From assembly GCA_029953615.1 (NCBI GenBank), contig CP124529.1, forward strand, positions 3,844,501-3,908,500: a stretch of 64,000 nt of DNA. The letters are read 5' to 3'. The notes beneath the pieces are model-generated. The model did no database searches. It was given only the letters and a program-made list of their open reading frames with translations, and was not told where the DNA came from. The position numbers and the translations under genes were made by a program. The stretch comes from Pseudomonas putida. GTDB lineage: Bacteria; Pseudomonadota; Gammaproteobacteria; Pseudomonadales; Pseudomonadaceae. This document shows positions 8,193-16,367 of the stretch, in pieces. How positions within the stretch are numbered: the stretch's first letter is position 1; each line of letters opens with the position of its first letter.

Positions 8193-9347
8193 ATGCAACC
8201 AATCCCCTACTGGCGCCTGTCCAGCTTCTACCTGTTCTACTTCGCCCTGCTCGGTTCCACCGCCCCGTTCCTGGCGCTGTACTTCGACCATCTGGGCTTC
8301 TCCTCGGCGCGCATCGGCGAGCTGGTGGCCATCCCCATGCTCATGCGCTGCATCGCCCCCAACCTGTGGGGCTGGCTGGGTGACCGCACCGGCCAGCGCC
8401 TGTTGATCGTGCGCCTGGGCGCGCTATCTACCCTGGCCACCTTCGCCCTGATCTTCCTGGGCAAAAGCTACGCCTGGCTGGCGCTGGTCATGGCCTTGCA
8501 TGCCTTCTTCTGGCATGCGGTGCTGCCACAGTTCGAGGTCATCACCCTGGCCCACCTGCACGGGCAGACTGCACGCTACAGCCAGGTGCGCCTGTGGGGC
8601 TCGATCGGCTTCATCCTCACCGTGGTCGGCCTGGGCCGGCTGTTCGAGTGGCTGAGCCTGGATATCTACCCGGTGGCGCTGGTCACGATCATGGCCGGCA
8701 TCGTCGCCGCCAGCCTGTTCGTGCCCAATGCCCAGCCGGTGGAGCAGGGCGAGCGCAGCGGCGCGGGCGGCTTCCTGCAGCAGCTGCGGGCACCGGGGGT
8801 GATCGCGTTCTACGCCTGCGTGGCGCTGATGCAGCTCAGCCACGGGCCGTACTACACCTTCCTCACCCTGCACCTGGAACACCTGGGCTATGCCCGGGGT
8901 GCCATCGGCTTGCTGTGGGCACTCGGGGTGGTAGCCGAAGTGTTGGTGTTCATGGCCATGAGCCGCATCTTCGCGCGCTTTTCCGTGCAGCGGGTACTGC
9001 TGGCCAGCTTCGTGCTGGCGGCTCTGCGCTGGCTGTTGCTGGGCAACCTGGCCGGCGAGCCGGCGGTACTGGTGTTCGCCCAGGTACTGCACGCGGCCAC
9101 CTTCGGCTGCTTCCATGCCGCCAGCATCGCATTCGTCCAGGCCAGCTTCGGTGCCCGTCAGCAGGGTCAGGGCCAGGCGCTGTATGCGGCGCTATCGGGC
9201 ACCGGCGGTGCGTTGGGGGCATTGTATTCGGGCTACAGCTGGAAACTGTTGGGGCCCACCTTCACCTTTGGTATGGCCAGTGCCGCAGCCGTGGCTGCAG
9301 CCGTTATCATTGCCCTTTGTTCGCAACCGACCAGGACCCGCCCCTGA
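8193..9347 (+). CDS. MFS transporter, 3-phenylpropionate-transporter (HcaT)-like, 384 aa
   Basis: An inner-membrane carrier of about 12 helices. It begins MQPIPYWRLSSFYLFYFALL; the loop between helices 2 and 3 reads LWGWLGDRTGQR (the MFS GxxxDRxGxR-type motif), and VRLWGSIGFILTVVGLG marks the start of helix 5. The pattern and length fit the MFS_1-like/HcaT group, whose substrates vary. The stop overlaps the start of the next gene (ATGA-type junction at 9345-9349), indicating an operon with the cupin. Confidence 0.88.
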   Translation: MQPIPYWRLSSFYLFYFALLGSTAPFLALYFDHLGFSSARIGELVAIPMLMRCIAPNLWGWLGDRTGQRLLIVRLGALSTLATFALIFLGKSYAWLALVMALHAFFWHAVLPQFEVITLAHLHGQTARYSQVRLWGSIGFILTVVGLGRLFEWLSLDIYPVALVTIMAGIVAASLFVPNAQPVEQGERSGAGGFLQQLRAPGVIAFYACVALMQLSHGPYYTFLTLHLEHLGYARGAIGLLWALGVVAEVLVFMAMSRIFARFSVQRVLLASFVLAALRWLLLGNLAGEPAVLVFAQVLHAATFGCFHAASIAFVQASFGARQQGQGQALYAALSGTGGALGALYSGYSWKLLGPTFTFGMASAAAVAAAVIIALCSQPTRTRP

Positions 9348-9883
9348 TGAGCATTCTCAGTGTTTTCCATTTCTCCAGCCCGGAACTGCCGAACAAGGTG
9401 CTGACCCACAACGACGACATCGCCGCTACCCTGGCCGAGCAGGGCGTGCACTTTGCCCATGCCGAGCATGGCCTGCGGGTGCGCCCGGGCACGGCTCAGG
9501 ACGAGGTGCTGGAGGCCTGCCGCGGGTACCTGGACCAGTTGATGACGGCGCATGGCAGCAAGGCGTTCGTGGTGCTCAACCGTGACGGTGAGGCCCCGGC
9601 GCAGGTGAATGTGCGCGATGAGCATGTGCATGACACCGATGAGGTGTTCGCCGTGGTCAGCGGGCGGGCGCAAGTTGGCCTGCGGGTGGGGGAGTGGGTG
9701 TATTCGGTGCTGTGCGAGAAGGGTGACCAGTTGGTGGTGCCGGCGGGTACCCGGCGCTGGGTTGAGCTGGGCGATGTGCCGTTCTGCCTGGCGTTGCGGT
9801 TGTATGGCAGCGAGCAGGGCATGCAGCCGAGGTTTACCGGAGACGTGACTGCGCGGGCGTTCCTGGGCGTTGATGAGCTGTAA
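9347..9883 (+). CDS. acireductone dioxygenase-like cupin with a lost metal ligand, 178 aa
   Basis: The ARD family oxidises the acireductone of the methionine salvage pathway using Ni or Fe held by His-His-Glu-His. Here His93, His95 and Glu99 are present (RDEHVHDTDEVF), but the fourth ligand, expected 42 residues after His95, is Arg137: VPAGTRRWVELG, where the family normally has a His before Trp. The codon is cgc. The start ATG overlaps the stop of the MFS gene. No mtnB or mtnC homologue is adjacent. Fold membership is firm; ARD activity is doubtful. Confidence 0.85.
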   Translation: MSILSVFHFSSPELPNKVLTHNDDIAATLAEQGVHFAHAEHGLRVRPGTAQDEVLEACRGYLDQLMTAHGSKAFVVLNRDGEAPAQVNVRDEHVHDTDEVFAVVSGRAQVGLRVGEWVYSVLCEKGDQLVVPAGTRRWVELGDVPFCLALRLYGSEQGMQPRFTGDVTARAFLGVDEL

Positions 9884-9892
9884 TGGCTTTGC

Positions 9893-9976
9893 CGGCCTCT
9901 TCGCAGCGCAAGGCTGCTCCTACAGGGCCCTTGTCAGCCGGTACCTGTAGGAGCAGCCTTGCGCTGCGAAGAGGCC
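9893..9976. repeat. REP pair, class D (inverted)
   Basis: TCGCAGCGCAAGGCTGCTCC and its inverted partner. The stem differs from class A, but the tail CTCCTACAGG resembles class C. Confidence 0.85.
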
Positions 9977-9995
9977 AGATCAGCCAACACAGAAC

Positions 9996-10268
9996 TCAGC
10001 GATAAGTCGGCAAGGCAAACCGCTGCTGGCTCTGCAGCATCGAAATCACCGGCAATTCACTGGCCTGTTCGGCCAAGTCCCGGCGAATCGCACTGATCGC
10101 CCACGAAAGCTGCTCGGCACTGTGCAGTTGCGCATAGGTCAGCACCCGGCGGGTGACCTTGCCGTCAGCGGCGCGCAGGGTCAGCATGACACCGCCGTCG
10201 GGGCGGGCCTGGGTATTCACCTGATAGGCCGAAAATACCGAAACGAACTTTTCCTGGATGAGGTCCAT
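9996..10268 (-). CDS. small protein, DUF3509-like, 90 aa
   Basis: Starts MDLIQEKFVSVFSAYQV at 10268 with CAGGAG 8 bases upstream; a longer in-frame start at 10298 lacks a ribosome site. The sequence is a compact cytosolic alpha/beta protein with GVMLTLRAADGKVTRRVLTY and a C-terminal helix. It resembles the Pseudomonas-specific DUF3509 proteins, recalled rather than searched. Function unknown. It is divergent from the ankyrin gene across 265 bp that contain a triple operator-like dyad array. Confidence 0.78.
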   Translation of the reverse strand: MDLIQEKFVSVFSAYQVNTQARPDGGVMLTLRAADGKVTRRVLTYAQLHSAEQLSWAISAIRRDLAEQASELPVISMLQSQQRFALPTYR

Positions 10269-10390
10269 ATCAACTCCTGGCTGTTGCGTGGCAGACATGA
10301 GTTGATGTTTGCAGTGACCGTGCCAGAATGCATTTTTCGAAAAAATCCTTTAAATACAGTTGGTTAAGTGTGTTTTCCAAAGGCGTTGTC

Positions 10391-10434
10391 GTGCAACCTG
10401 CACGGTCGTGCATTTTGCACAGTGCATATTGCAC
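10391..10434. promoter_or_regulatory. three tandem GTGCA-N3-TGCAC dyads (operator array)
   Basis: Perfect copies at 10391-10403 (spacer ACC), 10408-10420 (spacer TTT) and 10422-10434 (spacer TAT). Start-to-start spacings are 17 and 14 bp. They lie between the divergent DUF3509-like and ankyrin genes. The regulator is unknown. Confidence 0.7.
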
Positions 10435-10447
10435 GACCTGGCGCCAG

Positions 10448-10462
10448 CTATCGGCCCGATAG
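10448..10462. promoter_or_regulatory. CTATCG-GCC-CGATAG dyad overlapping a -10-like box
   Basis: A perfect 6-bp inverted repeat with 3-bp spacer, 14 bp after the triple array. Its right arm runs into TAGAAT (10460-10465), a plausible -10 for the ankyrin gene. Confidence 0.45.
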
Positions 10463-10533
10463 AATCTGAACCTTTGACCCGGCAGCCTTGCCTGACAAAG
10501 ACTTGGGCAACGATTTCTGCCAGGAGGTTCCAG

Positions 10534-11058
10534 ATGTCCAGCCAACCCACGCCCGCCACCATGACCGCCGACGAAACCGCTGCCTTCGCCGAGCAGGTAT
10601 TCGAACGTGCCCGCCAAGGCGATGCCGAGATGCTCGGGCGCCTGTTGGCCAGCGGCCTGCCGGCCAACTTGCGCAACCACAAGGGCGACACCCTGCTGAT
10701 GCTGGCCAGTTACCACGGCCACCACGACGCGGTGCGTGTATTGCTGGCGCACGGCGCCGACCCGCTGATTGCCAACGATAACGGCCAGCTGCCCATCGCC
10801 GGAGCCGCGTTCAAGGGCGACCTGGCCATGATCCGCCTGTTGCTGGAGCACGGCGTGCCGGTGGACGCAGCCGCACAGGATGGCCGCACCGCGTTGATGC
10901 TGGCGGCCATGTTCAACCGCAGCGAAATTATCGAGTACCTGCTGGCCCAGGGTGCCGACCCGGCCCGACAGGATGCCCGCGGGGCCACCGCGCTGATGGC
11001 AGCGCAAACCATGGGGGCGGTGGACGCCGCCGCGCGCCTGCAAGTGCTGGCCGGCTAA
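10534..11058 (+). CDS. ankyrin-repeat protein, 174 aa
   Basis: Four ankyrin repeats are visible: about residues 20-45 (ARQGDAEMLGRLLASGLPAN), 49-80 (KGDTLLMLASYHGHHDAVRVL), 82-113 (NGQLPIAGAAFKGDLAMIRLL) and 115-146 (DGRTALMLAAMFNRSEIIEYL), plus a cap. There is no signal peptide, so it is cytosolic and probably a protein-binding scaffold. Start MSSQPTPATM has AGGAGG 8 bases upstream. Small ankyrin proteins of this type are linked to oxidative stress in Pseudomonas (AnkB near catalase), but no catalase gene is adjacent here. Confidence 0.9.
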   Translation: MSSQPTPATMTADETAAFAEQVFERARQGDAEMLGRLLASGLPANLRNHKGDTLLMLASYHGHHDAVRVLLAHGADPLIANDNGQLPIAGAAFKGDLAMIRLLLEHGVPVDAAAQDGRTALMLAAMFNRSEIIEYLLAQGADPARQDARGATALMAAQTMGAVDAAARLQVLAG

Positions 11059-11118
11059 CCGCAAGGGGGCATTTGCGGCTATCCTTGGCGACTTTTCACC
11101 CGTCGCAGGCCCCCTTTC

Positions 11119-11649
11119 ATGAAAACTCAGTTGCTCGAATTCATCAGCCTCATTGGCGCTGGCTGCATGCGCGAGGAAGACATCGAGCGCATTGCCGACG
11201 AGGCCGCCCAGGCTTACGCCGACCCCGCCGCCTTCCTGGCCGCCAACCCCGACGTCAACTACGATGACAGCTTCCCCATCCCGCTGGGCGAATGGGTGGT
11301 ACTGGGAAGCCTGCCGGACACCGTGGTGTTCCAGGCCGACAGTTACCAGGCGCTGTTCCAGCAGATCAGCGACTCGTTCGACCAGAGCGTGCCGTTCACC
11401 CTCAAGCCCAAACAACTGGCCCGCACCGAGCCGCTGACGGCACTCAACCGCATTCAGGTGCAGATGGGGGCGCTGAACAAAGAGGCGGGTGGTTATGTGC
11501 TGCTCAACTTCAGCCAGTTGCTGGATGACGAGCTGCAGATGGTGATGGTGGGGCAGAACGACCTGGCACGGGTGCTGGAGCTGGGGGCAGAGGTGGGGAT
11601 CAGGGTCGAGCCTGCCCTGGAAGCTCTGAAGGTCGCCGTACACGTCTGA
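11119..11649 (+). CDS. protein of unknown function, 176 aa
   Basis: An acidic cytosolic protein starting MKTQLLEFISLIGAGCMREE. It has no signal peptide or membrane helix. The middle (residues 55-75) has WVVLGSLPDTVVFQAD, and the C-terminal third alternates strands and helices (GGYVLLNFSQLLDDELQMVM). No family was recognised with confidence. It lies 60 bp after the ankyrin gene on the same strand and may share its transcript. A REP pair follows. Confidence 0.75.
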   Translation: MKTQLLEFISLIGAGCMREEDIERIADEAAQAYADPAAFLAANPDVNYDDSFPIPLGEWVVLGSLPDTVVFQADSYQALFQQISDSFDQSVPFTLKPKQLARTEPLTALNRIQVQMGALNKEAGGYVLLNFSQLLDDELQMVMVGQNDLARVLELGAEVGIRVEPALEALKVAVHV

Positions 11650-11660
11650 TTTCAGTGTTT

Positions 11661-11762
11661 GCTTCTTCGCGGGCATGCCCGCTCCCACAGGATTTTCACT
11701 GGGCCTGAGGGCAGTGGAGTATCTGTGGGAGCGGGCGAGCCCGCGAAGAGGCCGGCACAGGC
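11661..11762. repeat. REP pair, class A (inverted)
   Basis: CTTCGCGGGCATGCCCGCTC and its inverted partner, between converging genes. Confidence 0.9.
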
Positions 11763-11773
11763 AGCTTCAAGCT

Positions 11774-12709
11774 TCAGCCCAGCGCAGTATCCAGGAACAT
11801 CATCACCGCAAACCCACCCATCAGCCCCAGGGTCGCCGCCGTCTGGTGCCCATTGCGGTGGGTTTCGGGAATCACCTCGTGGCTCACCACAAAGATCATC
11901 GCCCCCGCCGCCAAGCCCATGCTCACCGGGTAGGCCACGGCAAAGCCGGTCGAGATCCCCAGGCCGATCACGGCACCCAGCGGCTCCATCAGCCCCGACC
12001 CGATCGCCACCAGCGCGGCCTTCAGGCTCGACAACCCGGTAGCGCGCAAGGCCAGCGCCACGGCCAGCCCTTCGGGGATGTCCTGGATAGCGATGGCGCT
12101 GGTCAGCGGCAGGCCGATGTTCATGTCGCCATTGGCGAAGCTCACGCCAATCGCCATGCCTTCAGGCAGGTTGTGCAGGGTAATCGCCAGCACGAACAAC
12201 CACACCCGGCTGATGCGCTCGGCTTCCGGGCCGCACGGGCCGGTGCTTTCGTGTTCGTGCGGGGTGAAGCGGTCCAGGCCCAGCATCAGCAGCACGCCCA
12301 GGCCCATGCCCAGCACCACGGTAAAGGCCGCGGCCGGGCCGTTGCCGGTAATTTCACGGGCGGCATCCAGGCCCGGCAGAATCAGCGAGAACGAACTGGC
12401 CGCCAGCATCATGCCGGCGGCAAAACCCAACATCACGTCCTGGGTGCGTGCCCGGATATCGCGCAGCACCACCGCCAGTACCGCGCCCAGCGCCGTCGCG
12501 CCAAAGCCGGACAGCCCGCCCAGTGCGGCCAGGTGAAGATTGTCGGCGTGGTCGCCGTTCACCGCGTTCCACAGGCTCGCCCCCAGCAGTACCAGTACCA
12601 CCAGCAGGCTCAGGGCCAGGCCGGCGCCGATCCAGGGGTTGTCGTGCATCTGTTGGCGCCAGGCGCTGACGGGCGAAGGCAGGGCTACGCTGTGGGTGTG
12701 TGCGGGCAT
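11774..12709 (-). CDS. ZIP-family divalent metal transporter, 311 aa
   Basis: An inner-membrane protein of about eight helices. The ZIP metal-site motifs are present: LAITLHNLPEGMAIGV (helix 4, HNxPEG) and AIAIQDIPEGLAVALAL (helix 5). A histidine/glutamate loop TPHEHESTG lies before helix 4, as in many ZIPs. The N-terminal 20 residues are soluble. Likely imports zinc or iron; it resembles the GufA/ZupT group. No Zur or Fur box was recognised upstream. Confidence 0.92.
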   Translation of the reverse strand: MPAHTHSVALPSPVSAWRQQMHDNPWIGAGLALSLLVVLVLLGASLWNAVNGDHADNLHLAALGGLSGFGATALGAVLAVVLRDIRARTQDVMLGFAAGMMLAASSFSLILPGLDAAREITGNGPAAAFTVVLGMGLGVLLMLGLDRFTPHEHESTGPCGPEAERISRVWLFVLAITLHNLPEGMAIGVSFANGDMNIGLPLTSAIAIQDIPEGLAVALALRATGLSSLKAALVAIGSGLMEPLGAVIGLGISTGFAVAYPVSMGLAAGAMIFVVSHEVIPETHRNGHQTAATLGLMGGFAVMMFLDTALG

Positions 12710-12833
12710 GGCAACCTCGAAATCGGTGGATGGAGCAGTTTAAGCAGTGACACGTGCAAACGGCCAAGGATTCCCTTCTATCGACGTGATAGCTGGCTAT
12801 GCTGTGGCAAAGCCTCTGGACAGGAGTTTAGGC

Positions 12834-13025
12834 ATGGGTTCGACGTTCAACAGCCTGGTCGGGCTGATCATCCTGGCGCTGGATATCTGGGCCATCCTCA
12901 ATGTGATCAAGAGTGGCAGCGAAGTGGGCATCAAGGTGTTGTGGATCCTGCTGATCGCCTTGCTGCCGGTGGTTGGCCTGGTGATCTGGGCGATTGCCGG
13001 GCCGCGGGGGAATGTGCAAATCTGA
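12834..13025 (+). CDS. PLDc_N-type small membrane protein, 63 aa
   Basis: MGSTFNSLVGLIILALDIWA begins with a helix (residues 5-24), followed by a short loop and a second helix (36-57, WILLIALLPVVGLVIWAIAG), ending GPRGNV. This is the phospholipase-D-nuclease N-terminal (PLDc_N) pattern found as a stand-alone two-helix protein. CAGGAG lies 8 bases before this ATG, which rules against the longer in-frame start at 12747. Confidence 0.85.
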   Translation: MGSTFNSLVGLIILALDIWAILNVIKSGSEVGIKVLWILLIALLPVVGLVIWAIAGPRGNVQI

Positions 13026-13026
13026 A

Positions 13027-13108
13027 TGCCTGTACTGGCCTCTTCGCGGGCACGCCCGCTCCCACAGTCCCTGTGAGCGGGCATGCCCGCGAAGAGGCCG
13101 AAACAGAC
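13027..13108. repeat. REP pair, class A (inverted, short spacer)
   Basis: TCTTCGCGGGCACGCCCGCT and CGGGCATGCCCGCGAAGAGG with almost no spacer. Confidence 0.9.
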
Positions 13109-13235
13109 AAAACCCGCAACACCCCCGTGACAAAATTTTCACATTGGTTTAAACAGAATCCGCACCCGCACAATGCTGCGTTGGTATACACCTGCGCCAT
13201 CTCCGCAAACCCGCAATCCTAGGACCTTCCCATTC

Positions 13236-15311
13236 ATGGCTAACCCGGACGCCTTGAAGCAACGGGGCGCGCGAGCGTCGTTCTCGCCCACCCTGAAATC
13301 CCACCTGGCCTACACGCTGCTCAGCGCCCTGGTGATCATGCTGATGCTCAGCCTCGTGCGCCTGGCGCTGCTGGTCTACAACAGCGACATGATTGGCGAT
13401 ACCCCCGGCGCGACCGTCGCCGAAGGCTTCCTCAACGGCTTGCGCTTCGACCTGCGGGTGGTGGTGTACATCAGTATTCCGCTGCTGCTGGCCATTCTCA
13501 GCCCTTGGGCCATGGCCCGGCGTGGCCTGTTCCGTTTCTGGCTGACCATCACCTCGAGCGTGGTGATGTTCCTCGGCCTGATGGAGCTGGACTTCTATCG
13601 CGAGTTCCACCAGCGCCTCAACGGCCTGGTGTTCCAGTACATCAAGGAAGACCCGAAAACCGTGCTGAGCATGCTCTGGTACGGCTTCCCTGTGGTGCGC
13701 TACCTGCTGGCCTGGCTGTTCGGCACCTGGCTGCTGAGCCTGCTGTTCAAGGGCATCGACCGCATGACCCGTGGCAATGGCGCCGACGAAGTCACCCTGC
13801 AGCGCCGCGCGGCGCCGTGGTACAACCGCCTGGCGGTGTTCATGGTGATCCTGCTGGTAGCCGTGGTCGCTGCCCGTGGCACTCTGCGTCAGGGCCCGCC
13901 GATGCGCTGGGGTGATGCCTTCACCACCGACTCCAACTTCGTCAACCAGCTGGGCTTGAACGGCACCCTGACCTTGATCGATGCTGCCAAGAGCCGTTTC
14001 GGCGAGGACCGGGCCAATATCTGGAAACCGGTGCTGGAGCAGGACGTGGCCACGCAGAGCGTGCGCGAGCAGCTGCTGACCGCCAACGACACCCTGGTCG
14101 ATGCCGACGAGGCTGCCATCCGCCGCGACTTCGTGCCGCCGGCCGAGCGCACCCTGCCGATCAAGAACGTGGTGGTGATCCTGATGGAAAGCTTCGCCGG
14201 CCACTCGGTGGGCGCGCTGGGCAGCCCCAACAACATCACCCCGTATTTCGACAAGCTGGCCAAAGAGGGCCTGCTGTTCGACCGCTTCTTCTCCAATGGT
14301 ACCCATACCCACCAGGGCATGTTCGCCACCATGGCCTGCTTCCCCAACCTGCCAGGCTTCGAATACCTGATGCAGACCCCGGAAGGCGGCCACAAGCTGT
14401 CCGGTCTGCCGGCCTTGCTCAGCGCCCGCGATTACGACGACGTGTACGTCTACAACGGCGACTTTGCCTGGGACAACCAGTCCGGGTTCTTCGGCAACCA
14501 GGGCATGACCACCTTCATTGGCCGTAACGACTTCGTCAACCCGGTGTTCTCCGACCCGACCTGGGGCGTTTCCGACCAGGACATGTTCGACCGTGGCAAC
14601 GAAGAACTGGCCAGGCACGATGGCAAGAAGCCGATCTACGCGCTGCTGCAGACCTTGTCCAACCACACCCCGTATGCGCTGCCCAAGGACCTGCCGGTCG
14701 AGAAGGTCACCGGCCAGGGTCGCCTGGACGAGCACCTGACCGCCATGCGTTATTCGGACTGGGCGCTGGGCCAGTTCTTCGAGAAGGCGCGCAAGGAGCC
14801 GTACTTCAAGGAAACCCTGTTCGTCATCGTTGGCGACCATGGCTTTGGCAACCACCAGCAGGTCACCGAGCTGGACCTGGGCCGCTTCAACGTACCGCTG
14901 CTGCTGATTGCCCCGGGCATCCAGGAGAAGTTCGGTGCGGTCAACCACACCGTGGGCACCCAGGTCGACATCGTGCCGACCATCATGGGCCGCCTGGGTG
15001 GCCAGGCCCGTCACCAGTGCTGGGGCCGTGACCTCCTCAACCTGCCTGAAGGCGACCAGGGCGTGGGCATGATCAAGCCATCGGGCAGCGAGCAGATCGT
15101 CGGCCTGGTGCAGGGCGACCGCATCCTGATCGAGTCCAAGGACATGACCCCACGCATGTACCGCTACCAGCTGGGCAGCGAGTTCAAGGCCGAGCTGATC
15201 GAAAGCCCGGACCAGCCGGAAATGCTGAAGAAGCTGGAAGCGTTTATCCAGACGGCGACCAAGAGCCTGCTGGATAACACTGCCGGTGTGGTGCACGGCA
15301 CGCCGAAATAA
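13236..15311 (+). CDS. LtaS-like membrane sulfatase / phosphoglycerol transferase family, 691 aa
   Basis: Five N-terminal membrane helices (within residues 20-185) are followed by a large periplasmic alkaline-phosphatase-fold domain. Metal and nucleophile motifs are VVVILMESFAGHSVGALG (metal Glu) and NGTHTHQGMFATMACF (catalytic Thr), then FVIVGDHGFGN (metal Asp/His). This is the LtaS/OpgB/CptA-type architecture; in Pseudomonas it probably transfers or hydrolyses phospholipid headgroups at the cell envelope. Start MANPDALKQRGARA at 13236. Substrate not inferable. Confidence 0.9.
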   Translation: MANPDALKQRGARASFSPTLKSHLAYTLLSALVIMLMLSLVRLALLVYNSDMIGDTPGATVAEGFLNGLRFDLRVVVYISIPLLLAILSPWAMARRGLFRFWLTITSSVVMFLGLMELDFYREFHQRLNGLVFQYIKEDPKTVLSMLWYGFPVVRYLLAWLFGTWLLSLLFKGIDRMTRGNGADEVTLQRRAAPWYNRLAVFMVILLVAVVAARGTLRQGPPMRWGDAFTTDSNFVNQLGLNGTLTLIDAAKSRFGEDRANIWKPVLEQDVATQSVREQLLTANDTLVDADEAAIRRDFVPPAERTLPIKNVVVILMESFAGHSVGALGSPNNITPYFDKLAKEGLLFDRFFSNGTHTHQGMFATMACFPNLPGFEYLMQTPEGGHKLSGLPALLSARDYDDVYVYNGDFAWDNQSGFFGNQGMTTFIGRNDFVNPVFSDPTWGVSDQDMFDRGNEELARHDGKKPIYALLQTLSNHTPYALPKDLPVEKVTGQGRLDEHLTAMRYSDWALGQFFEKARKEPYFKETLFVIVGDHGFGNHQQVTELDLGRFNVPLLLIAPGIQEKFGAVNHTVGTQVDIVPTIMGRLGGQARHQCWGRDLLNLPEGDQGVGMIKPSGSEQIVGLVQGDRILIESKDMTPRMYRYQLGSEFKAELIESPDQPEMLKKLEAFIQTATKSLLDNTAGVVHGTPK

Positions 15312-15315
15312 ATCG

Positions 15316-15404
15316 GGGCCGCTTTGCGGCCCATTCGCGGGCACGCCCGCTCCCACAGGTACAGCACAGGTCCTGTGGGAGCGGGCGTGCCCGCGAATGG
15401 GCCC
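15316..15404. repeat. REP pair, class A variant (inverted)
   Basis: CCATTCGCGGGCACGCCCGC and its inverted partner; the flanks read GGCCCATTCG rather than GGCCTCTTCG. Confidence 0.88.
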
Positions 15405-15498
15405 AACACAAATCCCCGGACTGAACATTCTCCCCACCCCAAGGTCACTTGTTCAGGCATCACACACCTGGTTTTCGTTGACTGAGAGGGGTCGTTCG

Positions 15499-15735
15499 AT
15501 GAAAGAGTGGGAAGTCATCTTTGCCGATCAGAAAGGCGTGCTCACCACCCTGACGTTGCGTGGCGAGCAGTGCCCCAGTGAGGAGGACGCCGCGCGGGCC
15601 ATCCGTTCGCACCTGTTCCCGGTGATGGACGAGCTGGACCTCAACGACTTCCAGGACCGCGCCGTTTCCCCCACCGCTCGCTGGCTCAAGGAACAGAGCG
15701 GCGTGACCATCACCAGCATCCACGAAGCGCCCTGA
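15499..15735 (+). CDS. small conserved-looking protein, 78 aa
   Basis: MKEWEVIFADQKGVLTTLTL is a beta-rich start, followed by an acidic helix (CPSEEDAARAIRSHL) and TARWLKEQSGVTITSIHEAP. There is no signal or membrane segment. The start is preceded by GAGAGGGG about 8 bases upstream. Unknown function; the next gene downstream is rraB. Confidence 0.75.
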   Translation: MKEWEVIFADQKGVLTTLTLRGEQCPSEEDAARAIRSHLFPVMDELDLNDFQDRAVSPTARWLKEQSGVTITSIHEAP

Positions 15736-15911
15736 ATCGCAGGTTTGCGTGGCGCCCTGGCAGGCACTACGCTGCATGAAGGTGCCAGCCTGTTCTGCGG
15801 GTTGGCACCGCATCCCTTCGCGTCTTGCATCAGCTCGAACTGCCCGGTCGCTGCCGGCAGGTGCGTAGTGCACGGAAAGTCTATCCATCGCATTATTCAG
15901 GAGGACGTTTC

Positions 15912-16244
15912 ATGAGCAGCCAGAACGACGATATCAGCAGCAACGTCCTGCGCCAGATGAAGGCAGGCGGTTTCGACTTCACCCAGATCCACCCCATCGA
16001 GTTCTACGCCATATTCCCAGACGAAGCAGGAGCCCGCCGCGCGGCCACGCAGTTTCGCGGTGAGTCACTCAATGCCCAGGTGAAGGAACTGGACGATGGC
16101 GCCTGGCATCTGGAACTGAGCAAGGTCATGTATGCCACCCATGGCGGGATTGGCGACTTCGAAGAGGCCTTCGAGCAGCTGGTGACACCTTATGGGGGTG
16201 AGGTGGAAGGGTGGGGGGTCAAGCAGGAGCGGCCCATAGCCTGA
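15912..16244 (+). CDS. rraB: ribonuclease E inhibitor RraB, 110 aa
   Basis: RraB binds RNase E and modulates mRNA decay. The protein shows the family pattern: N-terminal NVLRQMKAGGFDFTQIHPIEF, the FPDEAGARRAA helix, and LSKVMYATHGGIGDFEEAFEQL toward the C-terminus. Start MSSQNDDISS has AGGAGG upstream; the longer in-frame start has none. Acidic and cytosolic. Confidence 0.85.
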   Translation: MSSQNDDISSNVLRQMKAGGFDFTQIHPIEFYAIFPDEAGARRAATQFRGESLNAQVKELDDGAWHLELSKVMYATHGGIGDFEEAFEQLVTPYGGEVEGWGVKQERPIA

Positions 16245-16257
16245 GACTTTGGGAATT

Positions 16258-16363
16258 CGGGGCCGCTTTGCGGCCCATCGCGACACAAGGCCGCTCCTAC
16301 AGGCGTGCGCGTTCCCTTGTAGGAGCGGCCTTGTGTCGCGAAAGGGGCGCAAAGCGCCCCTAG
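16258..16363. repeat. REP pair, class C (inverted)
   Basis: CGCGACACAAGGCCGCTCCT then ACAGG, with its inverted partner, framed by GGGGCCGCTTTGCGGCCC. This is the class targeted by IS110 element 2. Confidence 0.9.
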
Positions 16364-16367
16364 GTTC

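Noticed and set aside
13149-15437. 762-residue frame opposite the LtaS-like gene, and similar long frames opposite aroC, the TonB receptor, alaA, the usher and the Rhs gene
   Set aside because: Antisense shadows in high-GC DNA with no recognisable domain and low-complexity His/Gln/Ala composition.
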